DNA from: Bemisia tabaci
Lineage: Eukaryota; Arthropoda; Insecta; Hemiptera; Aleyrodidae
Direction: 5' to 3'
Assembly: GCF_918797505.1 (NCBI RefSeq)
Contig: NC_092799.1
Span: forward strand, 24,490,382-24,554,381
Length of the DNA: 64,000 nt
Shown: in pieces, positions 43,853 through 53,200 of the stretch
Position numbering within the stretch: position 1 is the stretch's first letter
How the letters are laid out: each line of letters starts with the position of its first letter
Position numbers and translations under genes: made by a program
Notes under the pieces: model-generated
What the model was told of the DNA's origin: nothing
What the model saw: only the letters and a program-made list of their open reading frames with translations
Database searches by the model: none

Positions 43853-44300
43853 GGCTGTGATAGCTCAGCAGTCGATAGGTGCCAGTGTTCGAAACTCACA
43901 GGCGCCAACGAGCCAAATGCGCCTAAAAAATCGGCCACGGCGCCTAAAAAATGAAGGCTCTGCGCCAATGTGACCCCTAAAAATCTGAATTTTCATATTA
44001 GGTGATTATTCGAAATTATCAGTGAAAGCTTTTTCTATTCTTCACGATTTCATCATTTGAGCTTTTGTCTTCCCCAAGTTACAGCTACTTACAAGTTCTG
44101 TTAGGAAAACATCTTGCGTCTATCTTTTCACTAAATGCGCCGTAATATATAGGCAAAAAGTCAATTTGGCCCCTAAAAAATCTTCAATGGCGCCTAAAAA
44201 TCGGGCTTGATGCGCCACATGGCTCCTAAAACTCAAAGGTGAGTTTCGAACACTGGTCGATACCTACCCGCTTTGCAAATTTTGATTTGAAAGGCTGTAT
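43853..44300 (+). mobile_element. tRNA-like sequence split by a MITE
   Basis: GGGCTGTGATAGCTCAGCAG (43853 on) has an A-box-like TAGCTCAG and continues TCGATAGG. The text TCGATACCTACCCGCTTTGC resumes after 44256. It could be an old SINE head or decayed tRNA. No B box was found, so this is weak. Confidence 0.4.
43882..44256. mobile_element. MITE with CCAGTGTTCGAAACTCAC ends and GGCGCCTAAAAA repeats
   Basis: The 18-base ends are exact inverses. Near the flanks, TCGATAGG and TCGATACC match at 6 of 8. The interior repeats GGCGCCTAAAAA-like words in direct and altered forms (near 43921, 43940, 44190 and 44220). Confidence 0.75.
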
Positions 44301-44888
44301 TGAAGTACTGGACTGGTACTCATTAATCCATAATCAAACATTCATGGTCCGCTAATCACCTTATTACTGATACTAAGAATGTTTGCTATGTTTGAAGTGC
44401 GTGATCAGTCATCATGAAGTCGGATGTTCAGGATTTTTTTTTTGAACATTTTTAGTTTTCACTTATTTTTTACACATTTTATCTATTTCATAAAGCAAAT
44501 CAAAATCCAATGACCGTCAAGTAGACATACGCACTTCTGGGCCAGAGCCAGATTTTTCCATTAGTCACATTTATTTGATTTTGCCGCATGATTATCTCAC
44601 AAATAACAAGAATTTAAAAGGAAAAACACTAAATTAAATGACTCAAATTAACAAAAACGCCGGAGTTGTAAGAACAATGATAAACACATTTTTTTTTACT
44701 TGCATGATTAGTTCACAAAACAACTTGAATTTCAGAAGGACAACGCTGAAATGTCTCAAATTGAATATAAATGTCCGAGTTGCGTCAACATCAATAACAG
44801 CATTTTTATGCGTAAGGTTAATTCTCAGCTCTGTACGAAGCCCGCGTAAATACGCACGAAAAGTTGCATGCCCGCAAAAATAAAGCGC
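44301..44888. other. No gene seen
   Basis: AT-rich; the 81-codon frame at 44638-44883 is unsupported. Confidence 0.4.
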
Positions 44889-45124
44889 CGCACAGTGGAT
44901 CGAGTCAATTGGAGAGGTGGGACATGAAATTTTTGACTAAAACTGCGAATCTTTAAGTTTATTTCGTCACATTTTAAATTTCAAAGGGTATTCTAAAAAG
45001 AAAATTTCACGAGGAAACCAATGGAGCCACTTTTAGGGCCTCAAAGTTTTGTATAATCGGAGTTGTAAGCTTTAAAGTTTCCAAATTTTGTCCGACCTCT
45101 CCTATTGACTAGATCCACTGTGCG
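44889..45124. mobile_element. MITE with CGCACAGTGGATC ends
   Basis: CGCACAGTGGATC and GATCCACTGTGCG are exact inverses. Inside, GAGTCAATTGGAGAGGTGGGAC is inverted as GTCCGACCTCTCCTATTGACT. A partial copy lies at 38455-38612. Confidence 0.75.
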
Positions 45125-45673
45125 CCGGAGACGAGTCGAGGTTCAGAGATACCTGTTTTTGAAACTATGTAAACGGAAGATACGTGTCAACATTTTTCGT
45201 GATTTATTAGCCCTTTCCCACTTTCTTCGGCCATAATCTCTTACGAGATCCATCCACATCTCTAAAAGCAGTTAAAAAATAATGTATCTCCTAGCAAAGG
45301 TGCGTTAATTATGCAGCTACAGCGACTTATACCAAAATCGACAATAATGTAGATACCTGGTTTTGATCTGTCATCCGCGAAATTTTCATTAAATATAGGT
45401 CCTTATCGTCGAAAGTTTCTTCCAAAGTTTCAAGATTATTGAAACTTTATTTCAAAATTTTAGCAACATTATTTCAACTTTGTTGCAACTAACTTATTCC
45501 CTGGTATACTTTGGGTGATACGGTGATAGGTAACTTAAAAAGTTGTAAAATTGCATGGTTGGTGGTATTCTTTAAAAAAAAGAATAAAAGGATTTTCCCT
45601 TTCGTAAATCTCAATAGCTTTTCAAAGAATATTCCCTTTCAGATATTTTATTCCTCTTTTTTAAGTACATAGT
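45125..45673. other. No gene seen
   Basis: AT-rich, no supported feature. Confidence 0.4.
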
Positions 45674-45681
45674 GTCCTACT

Positions 45682-46398
45682 CAGGCCCGCCACATCCCAT
45701 CTCGGGCCCTGGTACCAGTTTTAAGGTCCGGGCCCCAAGCACGGAGGGGGGGGGGGGTCCGAGGGGCATCCCCCGAGATATTTTAGAATTTATACGACTA
45801 ATCGGACGCTTCCATAATGAATTTTTCCATCAATTTCTACGGAATAATTATGTTTTTTTTTCTACTTTCAGCACAAAATACTTGCGAATTGTTGCATTCA
45901 AAACATCTGGAAAATTTTTATTATTATTTTTTTTTTTTGGGGAGGGGGGGAGGGCATATGATACTATTTTCAGTTCTATGAGAGCCAGGCCCCCCTGGAC
46001 TCCCCCTTCGTTTGTCTATGGCAAGGGAGTTGAGTCATGAGCCATTGAAGTCGAGGATGCCCAGACTGGAGACTCTCAGCATCAGACGACGGAAGAAAAT
46101 GAAACGCAGTTACTCAAAATATCCCTCTGTACTGAAAATCTTGAAGATAGATAGAAATTTTCCAAGAAGTATACTTCTTTGAAAATTTAAGAAGAATTCT
46201 ACAGTGCCCCAGCAAGTTTCTGAAAATCTATTCACCTTTTGCGAAATTTTTAGGGTAAATTTTTCACTTTTCCTTACGAAACAAGTTTTGCATGTGAATT
46301 CGTAGTGGTTTTTCACGGGTAACACGGGCCCCCTCCGGAGCCCGGGCCCCGGTACCAGGGACCCACTATCCCCCCCCCCCCCCCTTGTGGCGGGCCTG
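45682..46398. mobile_element. Non-autonomous hAT-like element, 717 bp
   Basis: The ends CAGGCCCGCCACA / TTGTGGCGGGCCTG are inverted over about 12-13 bases, followed by GGTACCAG motifs on both sides. The flanks GTCCTACT (45674-45681) and TTCCTACT (46399-46406) match at 7 of 8. It contains oligo-G and oligo-C runs and no transposase. Confidence 0.76.
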
Positions 46399-46406
46399 TT
46401 CCTACT

Positions 46407-47112
46407 TTGGACACTTTGCGCTTCCTTAGCGGCGTGTTGCGCCGTTTCAGAGTAGTACTTATCACAATCACTAACGATGCTGTTGTGTAAGATATGTTGC
46501 GTCAGAAAGAATTGAAGGAAAAAGAGATGGAGTGAATGCTTATGGTTATTTATATCTTCTTTCACAAAAATAGAGTGCCCTAAATAATAATTGGCTCAAG
46601 GTCATCGTTGTGTTGCCACTGTCACAATTCTTTTTGGCTCACTGCAATACGACCAAAGAATATGAGTATCACTACTTAACTTTTCTAAAAGCCTTTACTA
46701 CCTATTGTTTGCAACCGCTTTATGCACACGCTCACTCACACATGCACACATTGACAGTGTCCTGTTTATCAGTTTGTTAACGTGTATTGCAAGTTGCATC
46801 TTAACTCTGATTTTATCTGTGTTCGTTGCGTTCCTGTACTAAAGATTGTCAAGATCGTTATCTCTATTCTCTCTCGCTTCACTTTTTCGAAAAATATTTT
46901 GCCTTTTTTTTTTGTAAGGAAGTTACCGTGAATGATAAATGACCATGAGATTTTCTGACGATTGATAAGTCTTCAGTTAGAAGCAAAGTCAGTAATGGTT
47001 ATGTTATAGAAAGTTTTCGTGGTTTCATGTGCCCCTGTGATTTCAATTCAACATGCTTATGACCCTTTTTTTAGTTGAAATAAGAAACATCTCCTGAAGT
47101 GTACGTCTCCAG
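46407..47112 (+). other. Likely promoter and non-coding first exon region of the large RS gene
   Basis: CTCCAG|GTAAGT at 47112/47113 is a perfect donor, positioned to serve a 5' leader exon spliced to TTTCCAG|ATG at 48764/48765. No TATA box was identified, so the transcription start is not placed. Confidence 0.45.
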
Positions 47113-47457
47113 GTAAGTTCTCGCATCGAATGGTTTTTAAAAATGTATTTCAAGCTGAACTAATACAAGTGTGGAATCCACACTTGCACTGCGACTATGC
47201 ATTTCTATCCAGTATGCCAACAACTTATTTTTCCAACACACTTCAAATATTTTTGAACCCAAGTATGGTTTTAAGATCCCTCATTCTTGGTAAAAACCCT
47301 ACAGAAGTTTAGAGGGTACTGGCGAGTTTTTATTATTTTAGAATCATCGTTAATATCGTCAACTGGATGTTGTCACTAAATTTTAGGTTAGGTTAAAGGT
47401 TTACATCTCACATCACTACACTAAATGCTCGCCTACCCCTAAAGGCCTAGATACACT

Positions 47458-47571
47458 CGGCGATTAATCGGATTAATCGCCGCTAGTGAAAGATGAAAGC
47501 CAATGGAGAGTCTTGATTTTGATCCATTGATGTTAATGTATCAAAATCAAGGCTCTCCATTGGCTTTCGTC
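47458..47571. repeat. Two adjacent hairpins in intron 1
   Basis: CGGCGATTAATC-G-GATTAATCGCCG (47458-47482) is a perfect palindrome. Then 47492-47571 folds into a stem of about 32 pairs (GATGAAAGCCAATGGAGAGT... against ...GGCTCTCCATTGGCTTTCGTC) with a 16-base loop. This could be a MITE remnant or a precursor-like hairpin. Confidence 0.7.
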
Positions 47572-47584
47572 TCGATGGTTCTGG

Positions 47585-48230
47585 AAGATGATAAGCAAAG
47601 CACTGAGTTGGAGGTTGGGCAGCAGATCAGAGGCTGCGCGGATCATTAGTACCTGGGAGTGCGGTTGACCCAGGAGTGATAGGCGAATCAAGCTATCAAG
47701 GAAAGAAAAACCCTAGCAAGGAAGGCTATAGCGACGTTAAATGGAATCCTCTGGGATCCGAGGATTTCCGAAGAGAACAAGAGGAGAATTTACAACTCTG
47801 TAGTTAAAAGTATATTATTGTACGGGTGTGAAGTTTGGCAGCTGAAGAAACGGACACAGGATATGCCAAGAGCAACTGAAATTCTGGAGGAGATCAGCAG
47901 GGATTTCTAGGAGAGATCAGATCCATAATGATAGGATGCGTCAGATAATGGAAGTCAAAAATGACATCGTATTTGATGTCATGACCAAACAGCTTGTCTA
48001 GTACGCTCATGTTAATAGGATGACGGAAAAGAGGCTGCCAATAAAGATGCGTGATAGGGTTCCTTCTGGGAAGAGACGAAGGGGATGTTCGGTGAAAGGG
48101 TGGCGGCAGGCGTTTTCAGAAGAGATAAAGGAGTGCCAACTCCCTGATGGGTTGTGGAAGGATCGAGCTTTGTGGCATAGGCATTGCAAAGCCCCAGAGA
48201 GTGCTGTGAGAGCGACTTTCATGTATGTAT
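47585..48230 (+). mobile_element. Decayed non-LTR retrotransposon 3' end (LINE) in intron 1
   Basis: Conceptual pieces read YLGVRLTQE, RRIYNSVVKSILLYGCEVW and KRRRGCSVKGWRQ, a layout of reverse-transcriptase C-terminal regions of LINEs. In-frame stops (for example CAT-TAG-TAC and GAG-TGA-TAG) and at least one frameshift make it dead. It ends AGCGACTTTCATGTATGTATAT, like the copy at 50358. It lies in the sense of the host gene. Confidence 0.75.
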
Positions 48231-48764
48231 ATTGCAATGCGTATAGAAACCTCATACGTTCTAAATTCAAAATTAGCATCACATGCTCCGTTTTTTGAAC
48301 TGGCATATTTGGATGCATTACTTATAGCTCGGATAAGTTCTGCTTTGTTTTGATGCAGATTAGTTAGATTAGCAAAGAGAATTCCTAAATGTTCGTTCAA
48401 GTAGAACATGTAATTACCTAATTTTTAATGACAAAAATCACACTGTACAAGCTGTTATTAATCTACAGAAATAGGTAGCCCTTGAAATTACACAAAAATA
48501 TTTTTTTTTAATGTTTAGTTTTCAAGTACATGAATTACGGTAGGTAATGAAAGTAGAGTGTAGATGCAACTTAGATTTTTGACAGTGAAAGTAAACATGC
48601 AACTGTTAGAATTAAATTCTCTCAGATCTTATTTTCTATTTGGTTTTCATCCTTTTAATTCTTCTCTTCTCCAAGGCTGTATTTCAAGGTGTGCTGAGAC
48701 TGCTAAGCATCTATTCAATTTTGAAATATTTGTCTTTTATCCTGCTCATTTTTTATTTTTCCAG

Positions 48765-48791
48765 ATGAATCATGGCTCCCGATATTCCAAG
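48765..48791 (+). promoter_or_regulatory. Out-of-frame upstream ATG overlapping the main start
   Basis: Right after the acceptor, ATGAATCATGG offers an ATG at 48765 that reads a nine-codon frame and stops (TGA) at 48792-48794, past the main ATG at 48772. Its context (C at -3, A at +4) is weak; the main ATG has A at -3 and G at +4. Confidence 0.6.
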
Positions 48792-50282
48792 TGACGATGA
48801 GCAAGAGAACGACAATGATTCGGTGGACCTCAATCTGGACTCTGAGCTTAACAGTTGTATTGATTCTTTGATGGGGGACTCTAACCCTTTAGAAGCCTTG
48901 GAAGATTTTAATGTAAGCGATAATGCCTGTGCTTCAGATGACTCAGAAAAAACCGTTATTTTGCCGCCTGAAAAGCAGTACAAAACACCCACAACTTTTC
49001 TTGGCATTTTATCATCATCGGAGGGTGCCGGTAGACAGGGAGTCAATTCTCTTACTCATGAGGTGGCACCTCAAACTAGTAAATCTTTAGATGACACTAA
49101 GCTCCACTTGGGACGGGAGACAACCCCAACATTAGTGGCCTCTAGTAAGGACCCACCTTTTGATCCCTCTAAATTCATCATAAGTACCCCTCAAGATCCT
49201 GAAAATTCTCTTGCCATTGGAGATAGTACCTCTCTTACCAAAGAAAAAGATTCTTGTTTAAAAGAGGCTTCAGAACCTAAAAAACAAACCACCATACAGT
49301 CAAAGGCAGATGAAATCAAAGAGAGGGTTCTCCAGTATTTATTTTCAGAAGACCGCAAGAATGCCTCTCTCACTCCACCTGCCCCACCAGTGCAAAGGTC
49401 GATTTCTCCGCCACCTCCTGTGATCGGACCGATCACCATTCCATATTCCAAAACTTCAAAGAAAAATGAAGTAACACAAACAGCTCCGTCAGAAGAAATC
49501 AAAGACCCTGCAAGAAACAAGCCAAACAACAGCTCAGCTTTTTCTCAGAAAGAAAAATCTGAATTTTCTTCTCAAGGAAATAGTAGATCAAGCGAGTCAA
49601 GAAAAATAATTGTTCCAGCAGTTGAGGAATTTTTGAGTGAAAAAACTTCTGAAGAAGCAGAAAAATCTCCTGCTATCTGCCAAGGTGAAAGTAATATCAA
49701 TGAAGAGCCTGTCAAAATTACCAGCTGTCCTAATCAGAATGAAGAGCCAACCGAAGTAGATAAAGTCCTTCGACTTGTTAATACCTTGAAAGAGTGTCAA
49801 GAAAAGTTAAGTCCTGAAGAATTTGAAATGTTACTTGAAGAACGGGTGAAGAAAGCACTTTTGATAAGAGTTTTAGACGAATATAATAGGAAACTTATTC
49901 ATTTGGAAAGTGATGTAATAAATTATATTGTTTCACTCCTTGAAGAAAAAAAAGAAAACGAGGGTAAGAAAAAGAAAAAAAAGAAAAAAAACAAGGAAAA
50001 AGATAAAATTAAGCCAGTGTTGAAATCAGCTGTCATGGCAGCAAATACTGTGAAAAAAAGTAGGTCCATAGAATCGATCACTGCAGAAAAAAGATCGCCT
50101 GTAACAAAGGCATCTCCGTACCAAGTTTCAGATTCCTCTCACAGTGTTCGAAGCCAAAAATCGCGAAGCATATCTTTGTCGAAATCCAGGTCTAAGTCCA
50201 GATCTAGATCTCCTGTACGCAGAAGAAACCTCACAAGGTATCCATCACCTAGGAGAAAGAATATCCATTCAAGGCATCGAAG
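48772..50282 (+). CDS. Coding exon 1 of the large RS gene
   Basis: 503 codons plus two bases; donor CGAAG|GTGAGT. It contains the acidic start, the helical segment DKVLRLVNTLKECQEKL to NYIVSLLEEKKE, the Lys run and the first half of the RS domain. Confidence 0.88.
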
Positions 50283-53200
50283 GTGAGTTGCACCATTTTT
50301 TTAATTGCTCTCCACTAGTTTTTTTTCTTCTTTTATTTGCAAATTAAACTAACAGGAGACATGTGCAAAGAATGTCGGAGGAGAGGTTGCCCAAACAAGT
50401 TTTGGATTGGGTACCACCTGGGAAGAGGCGACGGGGACGTCCCGTAAAGGGTTGGCGGCAGGGCGTTGACGAAGAGATGTTGCGGTGTCAGTTGCCCGAT
50501 AACCTCTGGGAAGACAGGCATATGTGGCGTTTGGGTGTCGTAGAACGCCAGAGTGCGTTATAAAGCGACTTTATATATATAAACTAACAGGAAAAAGAAT
50601 CTAAGTTCGGTTCAACTGTCATTCGACCATTCCTTTTGACATGGAAATTACTAAACTTAAAAGATGACCATTTTTTAAGTTGCAGATTTTAGCTGCTGTT
50701 GTCGCTCCTCAAGTGAGTGCCACACAGTCACTTGTTTAATCTCGTCACAAAAAATGTTTACACAGGAAAATTTTTCCGTTGTAAAGTGTACCAAAATTAG
50801 TTTTGTCCTCTTCTTGACTCAAGTAGACTCTTGTATTTCTGTGGGCAGAAAGTGTGAAACGATGCAGACAAAAATCATTAATTTAGAAAATTAGTTAGAA
50901 CTTATGAGATGAATTTGGAAAGTTTCAATGCTCCTATCGTATTCTAAATAAAATTTTAATAAGGAAACGTGTATGGTGGTGCTATATTTGTATCCTGTCT
51001 AATGGTCTAATGCTTTCAATCAAAGAAGAATTTCTCCTCTATAAAAGCACAAAAGCAAATTCATTTTTCTCAGTGCCCCTTTGTGAAGGTCAGTAACTTT
51101 AATTATTGATGAACAGCTAAAAACTCAAATCTTTTGGTAAAAATCTTTCTCATTATTTGTCTCATTTATTCACTGTTATTTAATTCAGTTTAATTGTTTG
51201 TAGGTCTCGATCGCGGTCGCCCCTATCAAGAGGCCGGCGGATTGATTATCGGCGCTCCCGATCCAGATCATTCTCTCCTCCAAGACGCAGAAATTTCTCA
51301 GGTGGCAGGAAGAGCCGATCACCAGCTCGGAATCATTCCACCAGGTATTCTAGACGATCTTCAAGTCGGTCTCCAAGCCCCAGAAGACCAATGAGTCCTT
51401 TGAGCCTTGCAAGGGGATTAAATCTCCCCAACCGCCAATCTAGTCCTCACAGATCTCGATCTCCCTCACGGAAACAACAACTAGATAAACTCAGGGAGAA
51501 GTTGAAAAAAGAAAATGAAGACGCTGTGAAAAATCTACGAGAAGTTGTGGAACCTCACTGTAGTTCCTCCAGTTTAATGACGCACAATATAACCATAGTA
51601 AGTACATAATCTATTCATAATTTTTTCCATTGCAGTAACACAATCGTGATTTTTCGTGTCTAGGTGTCAAATTAACTGCAATTGCTGATCAACTAATCTA
51701 ATTCCTCATTGGGATTATTTTTTGCAGGTTTTCGTTGTGGACGGTATTTACCAGTGGTATGTAACTGATAATTCCCTGTGTGTGATGATAATGGACTCTC
51801 TCCTGTAGATTATTCAGCTAATGGGACAGTGACAAAGAAATTTTACAGAGTTATAGTAAAGTTTTTCCTATTTTAAATTTTGTGAAAAAACCGAGAAGTT
51901 CATCAAAAAGTTCTTTTAAGTATTTCTAAATTAACGTCTTTTAATACCTTGAAGGAATTTTAAAGAAATTTTCAATCCCCAAAACCGTTCCTTTGTGAAA
52001 AATGAAGTGTTCCAAGAACACGGCTGATGTCATGTGACGTTCCTTTTCAAGAAATGCGGTCCATTTGCTGAGATGGATTTTGCTCTGGTTAATTTTAGCG
52101 AAAAAATATCAGAGGAGTCTTTCAGCCTGGGATAACTAGATCCTTTCAGATGTATGACATGTTGCATTTTCTATGATGCCTGAAGACGAGAAAAACTGAG
52201 CCTGGATGTCTCTTTTGGAATGCAAATTTTGCGAGTTTTTTCTGAGAATAAAATGTATTTCTATAACTCTTGATCTGTCCTGTCATTAATTAATTATTAT
52301 TCCGAGTCCCATTTTTTTTAGTTTCTCCCATTATCTCTCAACCATGATAACAGTCATAAACTTTTTCTAATTTTGATTTTTGTCCTTTTGCAGCCATCTA
52401 ATCCGAATGCAAGTTACTTGCCAGCACAGAGTGATTTTAGTGTTCCATCTGTAGCCATGGAGGATCAGTGTTTACCTCTTTCGGATGCAAGCCACCAAAC
52501 TCAATATATGTATGGAGGAGCTCCATCGATTCCACCGCACGGTCAAGATCCTTATCAAGTCATGTACGGAGCTCCAAACCAAGCCTCTGGATTAAACATG
52601 TTTCCGTATCAGCCACTTAGCAACGAAATTCCCCCTGGATATTCGAATCAGATGCATCCACCGGTTATGCATGCTCCAGTACTTAATTTACCAGAACCTC
52701 CAGCCACACTTCCACCATCTCTACCTCCTCTCCCGCCAATGCATACAACACCTCAATCCTCTACCCCTTTGATGTCTAATAGCTCCTTATTCCTGCCGAA
52801 CTCCATGTATACCCTGGAACCAGCTTTCAGTACGTCAAATACTGAGCAACAGCCACATGCTCAGCTGTTAGGCCAGATTGGGCCGGGCATCACATCGCAA
52901 TATGCCCCTCTCCCTAAGCCTGTTTTAGCACCTCAGCCTGTCCCAACTCCTGTTCAGCAAACTCCCTCACAACAAAAATCCTCTGTAGAATTAACAGTAG
53001 CCCAGAGTTCCAACTATTACGACCCTTTGTTACCTGGTGAGGAACCATCACCAGAAATGATCAACTCTACATCCATGACAGCTTCTAATCTTCAGAACTC
53101 AGAACTCAGGAAAGTAAATGCCGATAGCTGCGATGGCGAAGAGGTCATAACTGCAACACCAAAATCTCTCTTGGCAGGCCCAAAGAACTCTATCAAGTTG

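Noticed and set aside
46110..46565. 151-codon minus-strand frame
   Set aside because: It crosses the boundary and oligo-C tract of the hAT-like element; no coding support.
51728..51757. Possible extra exon after TTTTTTGCAG in intron 3 of the large gene
   Set aside because: Available donors give 16 or 29 bases, which would break the phase-0 junction between 51597 and 52394.
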